Below are positions 1 through 9,150 of a DNA stretch of 64,000 nt, in pieces. Positions within the stretch are counted from its first letter, which is position 1; every line of letters starts with the position of its first letter. The stretch covers positions 992,001 through 1,056,000 of the forward strand of contig NZ_JACHHZ010000003.1 of the NCBI RefSeq assembly GCF_014202975.1. Reading direction: 5' to 3'. Both the position numbers and the translations under genes were made by a program. A model generated the notes under the pieces. That model was not told where the DNA came from. It saw nothing but the letters and a program-made list of their open reading frames with translations, and did no database searches. This stretch comes from Povalibacter uvarum (GTDB taxonomy: Bacteria; Pseudomonadota; Gammaproteobacteria; Steroidobacterales; Steroidobacteraceae).

Positions 1-92
1 AGTTCTGACTGCCCGTCGCCGCTCGGGGCGTTACTTCCGCTCCAGGTTCAGTAGCGATTAATTCCCGGCAGGGAAAAATCCAACAATCGACA

Positions 93-120
93 TTGATCGA
101 AGGCTTAGGGCCTGTATCCT
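93..120 (+). promoter_or_regulatory. Candidate sigma-70 promoter of maf
   Basis: A -35-like TTGATC (93-98), a 16-bp spacer and a -10-like TATCCT (115-120) precede maf. Transcription would start near 127, next to the ATG at 128, and no Shine-Dalgarno sequence is visible before that ATG, so the message may be leaderless. Bases 1-92 hold no gene I can support. Confidence 0.4.
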
Positions 121-127
121 TCCGCGG

Positions 128-748
128 ATGACAAGCTTGTCCAACCCATTGATCTGGCTGGCCTCCGCCTCGCCACGCCGCAGTGCACTACTGAAGCAGA
201 TCGGCGTTGCCCACCGCGTTCGGCCGGTGGATATCGACGAGTCCCGGCACGAGGGCGAACTGCCGCTGCCCTACGTCCAGCGACTGGCCATGGCGAAGGC
301 AGAAACGCTCTGGTCCCGGCTTTCCGAAGGGGAGCGCGCACCGGTGCTGGGTTCCGATACGACAGTGGCCCTTGGCAACGACGTGCTGGGCAAGCCGCGT
401 GACCGCGAGGACGCGTTGCGCATGCTGCGCCGCCTCTCGGCTCAAACACATCAGGTCTACACGGCGATCGCGGTTCGCGATTCGCTCGGGTGCGAGTCGC
501 GGGTGAGCGTGAGCGACGTCAGCATGCGCGAACTGCACGATGACGAAATAGCCGCCTACTGGGATACCGGGGAACCGCGGGACAAGGCGGGTGCTTACGG
601 CATTCAGGGCTTTGCGGCGTTGTTCATCGAGCGCATCTCGGGGAGCTACTCCGGGATCGTGGGATTGCCATTGTTCGAGACGGGAGAACTCTTGCGAACG
701 AAAGGATGGACGGTGCGCGCCGCCGCACACGAGCAGGTGCGCGCATGA
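128..748 (+). CDS. maf: Maf-family nucleoside triphosphate pyrophosphatase (dTTP/UTP type)
   Basis: This 206-residue cytosolic enzyme hydrolyses non-canonical or excess nucleoside triphosphates (dTTP/UTP in the YhdE branch) to monophosphate and pyrophosphate, acting as a house-cleaning protein. The N-terminal SASPRR signature is at residues 13-18, the SDTTV catalytic segment at 76-80, and a DKAGAYGIQG motif follows near 150, as in the whole family. Length is normal. The stop codon overlaps the rng start by four bases (ATGA), implying translational coupling. The maf-rng pair is the conserved gammaproteobacterial order. No ribosome binding site is seen upstream of the ATG. Confidence 0.95.
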   Translation: MTSLSNPLIWLASASPRRSALLKQIGVAHRVRPVDIDESRHEGELPLPYVQRLAMAKAETLWSRLSEGERAPVLGSDTTVALGNDVLGKPRDREDALRMLRRLSAQTHQVYTAIAVRDSLGCESRVSVSDVSMRELHDDEIAAYWDTGEPRDKAGAYGIQGFAALFIERISGSYSGIVGLPLFETGELLRTKGWTVRAAAHEQVRA

Positions 749-2229
749 CGGCGGAGATCCTCATCAATGTCAGTCCCCGCGAAGTCCGCGCGGCCCTCGT
801 CGAAGAGGGCGTGCTGCAGGAAATCTTCATCGAGCGTTCCAATCGCCGCGGGCTCATCAGCAATATCTACAAGGGACGCGTTTCGCGAGTGCTGCCGGGC
901 ATGCAGGCAGCCTTCATCGACATCGGGCTCGAACGCACTGCGTTTCTCCACGCCTCCGACATCGTCCATCCCGCGGTCGGCGAGAACGGACAGCCGGATG
1001 AACCGGTAGAGCAGGGCGCGACGCAGCAGATCCAGCAACTCGTCACCGAGGGTGGCGAGATCCTCGTGCAGGTGCTGAAGGATCCGCTCGGTACGAAGGG
1101 CGCGCGTCTTACGACCTTCATCACGATTCCCTCGCGCTACCTCGTCTACATGCCGAAGGGCCGCGGCATCGGCATCTCGGCTCGCATCGAAGATGAGGCG
1201 GAGCGTCATCGCCTGCGCGAAGCGGCATCGATGTTCGTGCAGGACAACGAGGCGGGCGGGTACATCGTTCGGACCGCGGCGGAAGGTGCAAGCCCCGAGG
1301 CGCTTCGTGCCGACATGCTGTTCCTGCAGAAGCTGTGGACGGTGCTGTGCGAGAAGGCCGCGATGACGCGTCCCGGCAACCTGGTCCATGAAGATCTGCC
1401 GCTCGCTGTCCGCGTGCTGCGCGACGTCGTTTCGAGCGGTGTCGACAAGGTCAGCGTCGATCACGAGGACACGTTCCAGCGCATGCGTGAGTTCGCGCGT
1501 ACGTTCATGCCCGACATGACCGACCGGATCGAGCTGTACGACGGCGACCGGCCGATCTTCGATCTGTACGGCATCGAGGACGAAATCCGGAAGTCGCTCG
1601 ATCGCAAGGTACCGCTCAAGTCGGGCGGGTACCTGATGTTCGACCAGACCGAGGCGATGACGACGATCGACGTCAACACCGGCGCCTATGTCGGACACCG
1701 CACGCTCGAAGAGACGATTTTCCGCACGAACCTGGAAGCTGCCGTCGCCATCGCGCGTCAGCTGCGGCTGCGCAATCTCGGCGGCATCATCATCGTCGAC
1801 TTCATCGACATGGAAGAAGAGGAGCATCGCCGGCAGGTGCTCCAGGCGCTCGAGAAAGCGTTGGTCGGCGACCACGCGAAGAATCACATCTCGTCGGTGT
1901 CGCCGCTGGGCCTCGTCGAGATGACACGCAAGCGGACCCGCGAAAGCCTGGAACACATGCTGTGTTCGTCGTGTCCTACCTGCGAGGGCCGCGGCTTCGT
2001 GAAGACGACGGAAACAGTTTGTTACGAAATCTTTCGGGAAATTCTGCGACAGTCGCGACAGTTCCAGTTCCAGGAGCTCATGGTGCTGGCGCACCAGGAC
2101 GTCATCGAGCGGCTCCTCGACGAGGAGTCGGCGGCGCTCGCGGAGCTGGAAGTTCACACCGGCAAGCCGATTCGACTGCAGACGGAAGCGTTGTATCAGC
2201 AGGATCAGTACGACGTGGTTTTGATGTGA
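745..2229 (+). CDS. rng: Ribonuclease G
   Basis: This 494-residue endoribonuclease of the RNase E/G family takes part in 16S rRNA 5' maturation and mRNA decay. An S1-like RNA-binding domain occupies about residues 36-125. The catalytic metal-binding aspartates lie in DVNTG (near 308) and VDFIDME (near 350). The CPTCEGRG segment near 409-416 is the zinc-link. It lacks the long C-terminal scaffold of RNase E, so G is the better name. The start is set by the ATGA overlap with maf; an upstream in-frame start at 706 would lie inside maf. A heptad repeat begins five bases after the stop. Confidence 0.95.
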   Translation: MTAEILINVSPREVRAALVEEGVLQEIFIERSNRRGLISNIYKGRVSRVLPGMQAAFIDIGLERTAFLHASDIVHPAVGENGQPDEPVEQGATQQIQQLVTEGGEILVQVLKDPLGTKGARLTTFITIPSRYLVYMPKGRGIGISARIEDEAERHRLREAASMFVQDNEAGGYIVRTAAEGASPEALRADMLFLQKLWTVLCEKAAMTRPGNLVHEDLPLAVRVLRDVVSSGVDKVSVDHEDTFQRMREFARTFMPDMTDRIELYDGDRPIFDLYGIEDEIRKSLDRKVPLKSGGYLMFDQTEAMTTIDVNTGAYVGHRTLEETIFRTNLEAAVAIARQLRLRNLGGIIIVDFIDMEEEEHRRQVLQALEKALVGDHAKNHISSVSPLGLVEMTRKRTRESLEHMLCSSCPTCEGRGFVKTTETVCYEIFREILRQSRQFQFQELMVLAHQDVIERLLDEESAALAELEVHTGKPIRLQTEALYQQDQYDVVLM

Positions 2230-2233
2230 GAGG

Positions 2234-2325
2234 GCTGCGAGCGGCGAGCCATGAGCTGTGAGCCAGAGAGATGCAAGCACATCCATTCCTGATCCATTTC
2301 TGGCTCGTTGCTCACAGCTCATAGC
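2234..2325. repeat. Heptad tandem repeat in two inverted arms (GCNNNGA type)
   Basis: Five tandem 7-bp units of the form GCNNNGA run from 2234 to 2268. About 30 bp later the complementary TCNNNGC units run from 2299 to 2325. The arms can pair into an imperfect stem of about 27 bp in the rng-yhdP transcript. The array starts five bases after the rng stop codon. The period and layout match other gaps in this window although the unit sequence differs. Confidence 0.8.
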
Positions 2326-2340
2326 TTCCGCGCCCCAGTC

Positions 2341-5300
2341 ATGATGTCCCTGAAGCTCCCCAAGCCCCTCCGAACCAGCCTCCTCGTTCTGGCTGTGCTC
2401 GTCGTGCTCATGGGACTGTTCGTCGTGGCCTTCCAGGTCGCGGTGACGCGGGTGCCCGGGTATCGCGTTCAGTTGCAGACGTGGCTGAACGACAAGACGG
2501 GGCTGGCGATCGAGTTCAGTCGCATCAGTGCACGGCTGCGGCTGTATGGGCCGGAGCTCGTGTTCGACGATGCGATCGTGAGGACGCCGGATCGTTCGCG
2601 CGTGCTGGCTACGGCGCAGCGGGGCAGTGTTGGTTTCGATCTCTGGACTTCGATCTCGACTCGCCGGCTCACGGCCGGGCGCTTCACGCTCGATTCGCCC
2701 GAGATCGGCCTGATCCGTACGCGTGAGGGACGCATTCAGATCGTCGGTCAGAGTGCATTGCCGGACCGCGAGGACACGCAGCCGATCGCGGTCGAATCGT
2801 TGCCCGTCGGACAGTTCCGCGTGCGCAACGCGGTCATCAGTTTTCGCGACGAGATCACGGGGCGTGGTCCGTGGTCGGCTTCGGGCATCAGTTTCCGTCT
2901 CGATCGCCAGAACGAATTGCTCGAGCTGAGAGGGAACGCGTCGCTGCCGAAGGCGCTGGGCCAGACGCTGGAGTTCGGCGCGCACATCATCGGACCGCTC
3001 GAGGAGGTGGACACGCTCGTCTCCAGCTTCGTCGTCGAGGGACACGGTCTCGATCTCGCCGGCTGGGCGGATGTACTGCCGAACCAGTGGCTCGCCCCCG
3101 AGGCCGGACACGGTTCGATCGAGCTCAGCGCTTCGTTCAAGGGGCGCGAGCCCGCGCAGTTCACGGCGAAGATCGACTTCGATCGGATCAGTGCGGCGGC
3201 GCCCGAATGGATCACGCCGCTGCCCGGGCCGGCGCCACTGGTTCCTCCGGCGGACGATGACGATGATTCCGACGAGTCCACCGTCGAAGAGCCGCTGGTC
3301 GAAGAGGAGCCCATTGTCGCGGACACGGAGGCGCCGCACGTACAACAGCAGGCGGCGGAGCTCATCAGCTTCGACAAGCTGTCGCTCGATCTGCGAGCCA
3401 CTCATCGCGACAACCGCTGGCAGGTAGCGGTCAGCGATCTCGATGTCTCGCGCAAGGGCTCGCCGTGGCGATCGAAGAGTATCCAGGCCAAGTGGTCGCA
3501 GGCGGAGAACGGCGGTTTCACCGTCGACATATCCGCCGACCGGATCGTGCTCGAAAATCTCTGGCCGCTGCTGGCCTATCTGCCCGAGAGCGACGCAGCC
3601 GCGAAGCTCCGGGCCCTGAAGGCACGCGGCACGATCGAGAATCTAGCGTTGAGCGCAGCTCGGCCCGAGGCGGGCGCGACGCCGCGCTATTCGATCAAAG
3701 CCGAGATCAGCAACGCCGGCGTGCAGCCGATTCTCAATTCGCCAGGCGTGAGGAACATCACTGCGCGTATCGATGGCACGGACGCGAGCGGCGTCGCGCA
3801 GATCAAATCCGCCGACGTGAGTTTCGATCTGCCGCGAATGTTTCGCGAGCCGCTGGCCGCGCAGACGGTCGTCGGCGAAATCGGCTGGCAGCGCGCTGCG
3901 CAGGGATGGCGCATCGCGAGTAACGACTTGCGTGTCACGACCGTCGACGGCAACGGTCAGGGCAAAGTGGCCGTGACCGTGCCGATCGACGGCTCATCGC
4001 CGATCCTCGAGCTCGACGCCACTGGCGACAACCTGGTCGCGAAGGCAGCGCCGAAATACATGCCGGCGAACAAGCTTTCGCCGAAGACGCTGGGTTGGCT
4101 GGATCACGCTTTTGTCGAGGGACATGTGCGCGATGCCGAAGTCATCTTCAACGGCCCGACCCGGGCGCTCCCATTCCGCAATGGCGAGGGTGTGTTCATT
4201 GCGCGCGGACGGATCGAGCAAGGCACATTGCTGTACCAGGAAGGCTGGTCACCGGCGGAAGAGCTCGCGCTGGCGTTCGAGTTCAAGAACGAGGGTCTGC
4301 GCATCCTCGGCGGCACGGGCATGGTTCATGGGTTGAAGATTTCGCAGGTCGGCGGCGGATTCCGGGATTTCAAGCTCGCTGAGCTTGCGATCAAAGCGCA
4401 CGCCGCGGGAGATCTCGGCGACGCGCTGGTGCTGCTGCAGACGAGCCCGATCAGCGATGCGCTCGGCGATCAGTTCCAGCGGCTGCGAGGGCAGGGCGAA
4501 GCCGCCAGCGACGTCGATCTGCTGCTGCCGCTCAAACGCATCAAGAGCAGACGCATCGAGGTGACGACGCATGTGAAGGAAGCGACCGTTGTCGCCGACG
4601 GCATCGATGCGCCAGTGACAGGGCTGAATGGCTTCCTCACCGTACGGCAGAGTCTTCCGGAGGTCGCAAAGCTGAGGGGCCAGTGGCTGGGCGGTCCGAT
4701 CGAAGTCGCCGTCGAGCCCGTCGAATCAGCGACGCAGGCTGCGCAGGTGACGGCTTCGGGGCGTGCCACGGCATCGAGATTGACGCCCCTGCTGAAGCTG
4801 CCTGCGAGCGCGAAGCTCAGCGGCGAGACGGACTGGCAGTTCGCAATGCGCTGGGAAACCGCGCCCGAGGCCGCCGGGCAACGCGGCCAGCCGCGAAAGT
4901 ACCGGGTCGAGTCGAATCTCGAAGGGCTCGGCATCGCATTGCCCTACCCGGTTGGCAAGGAACCCGCAGAGAGGCGGCCGCTGCGACTCGAACTGGAGTT
5001 CGATGGCGAACAGGAGATCGTCGCTCGCGCCGGTCTGGGGGACCTGCGCGGCTTGATTCGTTTCCAGGAAGGAGGCAGCGGCTGGCGGCTCGATCGAGGC
5101 GGCGTGCGAACGGATGCTGTCGCCGCGGCGCTTCCCGGGCATCCGGGTTTCAGAATCGAAGGCAGTCTCGACCGTCTCGTGCTCGATGACTGGTTCGACC
5201 TCAAGGGCGACGGGCAAGGCAATTCGCGCCTGTCGGACTACCTGAAGACGGCGAGCCTGAAGCTCGGCAATCTGCAGGTGTTTGGCTACGAGTTCGCGGA

Positions 5301-6339
5301 TGTGCGCGGAATGTTGCGTGCCACGGATCGCGGCTGGCAGATCGATGTCGCCGGTCCGAGCGCTGAAGGCGAGCTGACGATTCCCGAGGATTTCACCGGC
5401 CCGCAGCCCCTGCGCGTGCGGCTGGACCATCTCGTCATCGATCGCGTCGAGAAAAAACCTGGAGACAAGCCCGGCGGGCGCGATCCGCGCACCTGGCCGA
5501 ATGTCCAGGCGCTCGTCGAGGACTTCCGCTTCCAGGATCACTCCATCGGTACGGTCGACCTGCGCGCGTCCCGGGTGCCCAATGGCATTCGTGTCGATTC
5601 ACTTACGATCGTGCATGAGGCGGTGCGTGCCGACGCACAAGCGCAGTGGCTCGTCACCCCGGACGGCGAGCGTTCGGAGATGAGCGCGACTGTCGCGAGT
5701 ACCGATGTCGCCACGACGCTGCGCGCGCTGAACTATTCGCCCTTCATGGAAGCGAAGCATGGTGAGATCACCGCGAAGCTTTCGTGGCCCGGCGGATTCG
5801 ACAGCGACTTTCCGACCCGCGCTTCGGGCAAGGTCACTGTTGCGGCCGAGAGCGGACAGCTGCTCACGGTGCAGCCGGGTGCGGGTCGCGTGCTTGGTCT
5901 CTTCAGCGTCGGCGCATTGCCTCGTCGACTCGCGCTGGATTTCAGCGACCTCACGGACAAGGGTCTGAGTTTCGATGAAGTGCACGGCGATTTCGAATTG
6001 CGCGATGGCAATGCGTACACGAGCAACTTGCTGTTGCGCGGGCCCGCAGCCGAGATCGGTATTGCGGGGCGTACAGGACTGGGGGCACGCGATTACGATC
6101 AGACTGCGGTTGTCACCGGCAATCTCGGTGCGTCGCTGCCAGTCGCGGGTGCCCTTGCCGGCGGTCCCGCTGTAGGCGCCGCGCTGCTGCTGTTCTCCCA
6201 GGTTTTCAAGGAGCCGCTGAAGGGAATCACCCGGGGTTACTACCGGATCACCGGTCCGTGGGACAATCCGGTCGTCGAGCGCGTCGATGCGGCGGAAATC
6301 AAGGAAGCCGCTGCCGCGACTAAAGAGAGTTCTCCCTAA
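2341..6339 (+). CDS. yhdP: YhdP family AsmA-like envelope protein
   Basis: This very long protein (1332 residues from the ATG at 2341; a second ATG follows at 2344) has one N-terminal transmembrane helix at about residues 10-33 and then a large periplasmic domain of repeated beta segments typical of YhdP (DUF3971 and AsmA-like regions). YhdP-type proteins are thought to bridge the periplasm and help move phospholipid to the outer membrane; that role is family knowledge. An acidic, proline-containing linker lies near residues 303-338. The position after rng is conserved. A start at 2308 is possible but would lie inside the right repeat arm. Confidence 0.9.
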   Translation: MMSLKLPKPLRTSLLVLAVLVVLMGLFVVAFQVAVTRVPGYRVQLQTWLNDKTGLAIEFSRISARLRLYGPELVFDDAIVRTPDRSRVLATAQRGSVGFDLWTSISTRRLTAGRFTLDSPEIGLIRTREGRIQIVGQSALPDREDTQPIAVESLPVGQFRVRNAVISFRDEITGRGPWSASGISFRLDRQNELLELRGNASLPKALGQTLEFGAHIIGPLEEVDTLVSSFVVEGHGLDLAGWADVLPNQWLAPEAGHGSIELSASFKGREPAQFTAKIDFDRISAAAPEWITPLPGPAPLVPPADDDDDSDESTVEEPLVEEEPIVADTEAPHVQQQAAELISFDKLSLDLRATHRDNRWQVAVSDLDVSRKGSPWRSKSIQAKWSQAENGGFTVDISADRIVLENLWPLLAYLPESDAAAKLRALKARGTIENLALSAARPEAGATPRYSIKAEISNAGVQPILNSPGVRNITARIDGTDASGVAQIKSADVSFDLPRMFREPLAAQTVVGEIGWQRAAQGWRIASNDLRVTTVDGNGQGKVAVTVPIDGSSPILELDATGDNLVAKAAPKYMPANKLSPKTLGWLDHAFVEGHVRDAEVIFNGPTRALPFRNGEGVFIARGRIEQGTLLYQEGWSPAEELALAFEFKNEGLRILGGTGMVHGLKISQVGGGFRDFKLAELAIKAHAAGDLGDALVLLQTSPISDALGDQFQRLRGQGEAASDVDLLLPLKRIKSRRIEVTTHVKEATVVADGIDAPVTGLNGFLTVRQSLPEVAKLRGQWLGGPIEVAVEPVESATQAAQVTASGRATASRLTPLLKLPASAKLSGETDWQFAMRWETAPEAAGQRGQPRKYRVESNLEGLGIALPYPVGKEPAERRPLRLELEFDGEQEIVARAGLGDLRGLIRFQEGGSGWRLDRGGVRTDAVAAALPGHPGFRIEGSLDRLVLDDWFDLKGDGQGNSRLSDYLKTASLKLGNLQVFGYEFADVRGMLRATDRGWQIDVAGPSAEGELTIPEDFTGPQPLRVRLDHLVIDRVEKKPGDKPGGRDPRTWPNVQALVEDFRFQDHSIGTVDLRASRVPNGIRVDSLTIVHEAVRADAQAQWLVTPDGERSEMSATVASTDVATTLRALNYSPFMEAKHGEITAKLSWPGGFDSDFPTRASGKVTVAAESGQLLTVQPGAGRVLGLFSVGALPRRLALDFSDLTDKGLSFDEVHGDFELRDGNAYTSNLLLRGPAAEIGIAGRTGLGARDYDQTAVVTGNLGASLPVAGALAGGPAVGAALLLFSQVFKEPLKGITRGYYRITGPWDNPVVERVDAAEIKEAAAATKESSP

Positions 6340-6360
6340 GGTGTCGATACTTCGTCACAC

Positions 6361-7191
6361 ATGTCACTTGCCGCCGTCATTCAGCTGACATCGGGTCCCG
6401 ATGTCGCCGCCAACCTAGCCGCCGTCCGTCAGCTGCTGGAGCGGGCGCGTGCGGAAGGAGCGGTTTTTGCGGCGCTGCCGGAAAATTTCGCGATCATGGG
6501 TCGCAAGGAAACCGACAAGCTGCAGGTGTCGGAGGACTTCGGTGAAGGCCCGATCCAATCGTTCCTCGGTCACTGCGCGCGCGAGCTGAAGCTCTGGATC
6601 GTCGGCGGCACGATGCCCATCCGCGTTTCGACTCAGCCGCAGAAGGTCGCTGCTGCCTCGCTGCTGTTCGACGACGAAGGACGCTGCGTCACGCGCTACG
6701 ACAAGATCCATCTCTTCGACGTCGACATTCCGGGTCGCGAAGAGCGTTACCGGGAATCCGCGACGATCGCCGCCGGGCAGTCTCCGACGGTCTTTCCGAC
6801 GCCCATCGGCCGCCTCGGCATGGCTGTCTGCTACGACATCCGCTTTCCGGAGCTCTTTCGCCTGATGCAATCCCAGGGCGCCGAAGTGCTCAGCCTGCCT
6901 TCGGCCTTCACGGCGCCGACGGGGAAGGCGCATTGGGAAGTGCTGCTGCGAGCGCGGGCGGTCGAGAATCTGTGCTACGTGCTGGCGCCCGCGCAGGGCG
7001 GCATGCATGAGAATGGCCGGGAAACCTATGGGGATTCGATGATCGTCGATCCCTGGGGGCATGTGCTGAGTCGCGTGTCAGCCGCCGGCCCCGGACTTGC
7101 AGTCGCCGAAATCGACCACACAGTGCAACAGGAGCTGCGCGGGCGTTTTCCGGCCCTGAGCCATCGGCGCTTTGCGATCGGCAGTCTCTAA
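6361..7191 (+). CDS. Carbon-nitrogen hydrolase of the nitrilase superfamily (Nit/YbeM-like)
   Basis: This 276-residue cytosolic amidase has the Glu-Lys-Cys triad of the nitrilase fold: Glu in LPENF (about 41), Lys in YDKIHLFD (about 115) and Cys in VCYDIRFPE (about 157). The closest described group is the Nit1/Nit2-like amidases, which hydrolyse deaminated glutathione or omega-amides, so a metabolite-repair role is likely. It starts 21 bases after yhdP and is followed by tldD in the same direction, the usual gammaproteobacterial order. The exact substrate cannot be read from sequence. Confidence 0.9.
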   Translation: MSLAAVIQLTSGPDVAANLAAVRQLLERARAEGAVFAALPENFAIMGRKETDKLQVSEDFGEGPIQSFLGHCARELKLWIVGGTMPIRVSTQPQKVAAASLLFDDEGRCVTRYDKIHLFDVDIPGREERYRESATIAAGQSPTVFPTPIGRLGMAVCYDIRFPELFRLMQSQGAEVLSLPSAFTAPTGKAHWEVLLRARAVENLCYVLAPAQGGMHENGRETYGDSMIVDPWGHVLSRVSAAGPGLAVAEIDHTVQQELRGRFPALSHRRFAIGSL

Positions 7192-7221
7192 CTCCGCAAC
7201 CTGAGCAGTCCCCAGCCATCC

Positions 7222-8718
7222 ATGTCCACAGTCGCGCCGAACAAGCTGCATCTCGATCTTCCCAAGGCCCCCGTGGCCCAGCCCATCGATCTCGCGCGTC
7301 GGGCGATTCTCGCGCCGTCGGGACTCGACGATCAGCGCATCGCGAATGTGCTCGGCAGTGTGATGGGGTACAGCGTCGATTACGCGGATCTCTATTTCCA
7401 GCTGAGCCGCGACGAATCGTGGTCGCTCGAGGACGGCATCGTGAAAGACGGTGCGCACAGCATCGAGCAAGGCGTGGGCGTGCGCGCGCTCGCCGGCGAG
7501 AAGACAGGTTTCGCGTATTCGGACGAGATCCTGCTTCCTGCGCTGACGGAAGCGTCGCAGGCGGCGCGAGCGATCGCTCGCAGTGGCAGCAGCACTGGCT
7601 TGCAGGCCTGGCATGCGCGCGCAGGGCACAGCCTCTATCTCCCTGACGATCCGATCGAAGGGCTGAGTGATCCTGAGAAGGTGCGATTGCTCGAGCAGAT
7701 CGACATCGAGGCGCGCCGTATCGATCCGCGCGTGAAGCAGGTAATGGCGAGTCTGTCGGGCTCGCACGAGATCGTACTGGTGATGGCTAGCGACGGCACC
7801 GTTGCCGCGGACGTTCGCCCGCTCGTGCGCATGAATGTCTCTGTGATCCTGGAGCAGAACGGGCGTCGCGAGCAGGGCTACGCAGGCACGGGAGGCCGCT
7901 ACGGATTCCGCCGGTTCCTCGAGAACGATCGCTGGAAGGAACTGGTGCGCGAGGCAGTACGCGGCGGCATCGTGAACCTGGAAGCCGCACCAGCGCCTGC
8001 TGGTTCGATGACTGTCGTGCTCGGGCCGGGCTGGCCCGGCATCCTGCTGCATGAGGCGATCGGCCATGGCCTGGAGGGTGACTTCAATCGGAAGGGCACG
8101 TCGGCGTTCTCGGGGCGCATCGGCGAGCAGGTGGCTTCCGAGCATTGCACCGTCGTCGACGACGGGACGCTCGGCTCACGCCGCGGCTCGCTCAATATCG
8201 ACGACGAGGGCACGCCGACCCAGTGCACGACACTCATCGAGAACGGTGTGCTGCGGGGCTACCTGCAGGACAAGCTCAACGCACGGTTGATGGGGGTGAG
8301 CCCGACCGGCAACGGCCGCCGGGAATCGTTCGCTCACATGACTCTGCCGCGCATGACCAACACCTACATGCTCGCCGGTTCGCACGATCCACAGGAGATC
8401 ATCAGCTCCGTGAAGAAGGGGCTGTACTGCCACAACTTCGGTGGCGGCCAGGTGGACATCACTTCCGGCAAATTCGTGTTTTCGGCCAGCGAGGCCTACC
8501 TGATCGAGGACGGCAAGCTGGGCCGCCCCGTGCGAGGCGCGACGCTGATCGGCAATGGTCCCGATGTGCTGCGCCGCGTGTCCATGGTCGGCAACGACCT
8601 CAAGCTGGACGAGGGCGTCGGCACCTGCGGCAAGGAAGGCCAGGATGTGCCGGTCGGCGTGGGCCAGCCGACCCTGCGTATCGACGGCCTGACCGTCGGC
8701 GGTACCGCGACCGAGTAA
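7222..8718 (+). CDS. tldD: Metalloprotease TldD
   Basis: TldD (498 residues) is the zinc-bearing half of the TldD/TldE heterodimer, which degrades unfolded short peptides and matures microcin- or CcdA-like substrates. The metal site is the HEAIGH segment at about residues 277-282, followed by [10 protein letters not shown]. The conserved C-terminal glycine-rich segments are present. Its partner gene pmbA (tldE) lies about 4.3 kb downstream in the same orientation, separated by inserted minus-strand genes, whereas in many relatives the two are closer. Start ATG at 7222. Confidence 0.95.
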   Translation: MSTVAPNKLHLDLPKAPVAQPIDLARRAILAPSGLDDQRIANVLGSVMGYSVDYADLYFQLSRDESWSLEDGIVKDGAHSIEQGVGVRALAGEKTGFAYSDEILLPALTEASQAARAIARSGSSTGLQAWHARAGHSLYLPDDPIEGLSDPEKVRLLEQIDIEARRIDPRVKQVMASLSGSHEIVLVMASDGTVAADVRPLVRMNVSVILEQNGRREQGYAGTGGRYGFRRFLENDRWKELVREAVRGGIVNLEAAPAPAGSMTVVLGPGWPGILLHEAIGHGLEGDFNRKGTSAFSGRIGEQVASEHCTVVDDGTLGSRRGSLNIDDEGTPTQCTTLIENGVLRGYLQDKLNARLMGVSPTGNGRRESFAHMTLPRMTNTYMLAGSHDPQEIISSVKKGLYCHNFGGGQVDITSGKFVFSASEAYLIEDGKLGRPVRGATLIGNGPDVLRRVSMVGNDLKLDEGVGTCGKEGQDVPVGVGQPTLRIDGLTVGGTATE

Positions 8719-8795
8719 CCGCGGCTCCCGGATGGCGCCAGCGAGCATGCCGCTGCTAGGATGGCAGCGCCATCGCAGCGAGAACCCCGGGAACC

Positions 8796-9017
8796 ATGTG
8801 GATCGCACGCCCCCTCTACGAGCTCCTGCCCTACATCTACATGCTGTTGGGGCTCATCCTGCTGAGCGCGGCATGGCTGATCAACGTTGAAACCCTGCCC
8901 GGGGTCCTCCTGGTCGTAGGCTCGCTGAGCCTGCTGGCGGGGATCGTCCTGTGGCTGCGCCGGAAGGACTACCGGACCACGCAGGCCGAATACAACAGCA
9001 AGTCGCTGGATGACTAG
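8796..9017 (+). CDS. Small two-helix membrane protein
   Basis: A 73-residue protein with two predicted membrane helices, at about residues 8-27 and 31-52, separated by a short turn containing NVETLP, followed by a charged tail RRKDYRTTQAEYNSKSLDD. I do not recognise a named family. It sits alone between tldD and a convergent minus-strand gene. Codon use matches its neighbours. Heptad repeats begin five bases after its TAG stop. A real gene is likely because the hydrophobic pattern is coherent and the frame ends cleanly at the repeat boundary. Confidence 0.65.
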   Translation: MWIARPLYELLPYIYMLLGLILLSAAWLINVETLPGVLLVVGSLSLLAGIVLWLRRKDYRTTQAEYNSKSLDD

Positions 9018-9021
9018 GAGA

Positions 9022-9042
9022 AGCGGTTAGCGGTTGGCGGTT
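9022..9042. repeat. Three tandem heptads (AGCGGTT type)
   Basis: Units AGCGGTT, AGCGGTT and GGCGGTT follow the stop codon of the small membrane gene after four bases. No clear inverted partner arm is seen here. The same heptad type recurs at the end of gcvPB. Confidence 0.7.
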
Positions 9043-9064
9043 GGTAAGAACGAGCCGCTGAGCC

Positions 9065-9084
9065 GTCATTCCCGCGCAAGCGGG
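9065..9084. repeat. Short palindromic repeat GTCATTCCCGCG type
   Basis: The motif GTCATTCCCGCG followed by AAGCGGG forms a small hairpin. The same core occurs near 36465-36485. Such motifs are common dispersed palindromes in proteobacterial genomes. Confidence 0.6.
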
Positions 9085-9096
9085 CGTCCGCTGTGC

Positions 9097-9150
9097 GTCC
9101 GGCTTTAGCCGGACGTGATGCGAAGCATCTTCAACCGGACGATGTCCGGT
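9097..9150. repeat. REP-like element, copy A (three hairpins)
   Basis: Three hairpins follow each other: GTCCGGC-TTTA-GCCGGAC (9097-9114), GATGC-GAA-GCATC (9117-9129) and CCGGAC-GAT-GTCCGG (9135-9149). The last abuts the stop codon of the minus-strand ATPase gene at 9151. An inverted second copy is at 12355-12405. It may act as a terminator or an mRNA 3'-end stabiliser between convergent genes. Confidence 0.8.

Noticed and set aside
1-127. End of an upstream gene such as rlmH before maf
   Set aside because: No frame gives a recognisable C-terminus, so nothing can be claimed.
646-3405. A 919-codon open frame on the minus strand
   Set aside because: It is antisense to maf, rng and yhdP, its translation is arginine/leucine-rich with no motif, and the plus-strand genes are certain. 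High GC makes long shadow frames.
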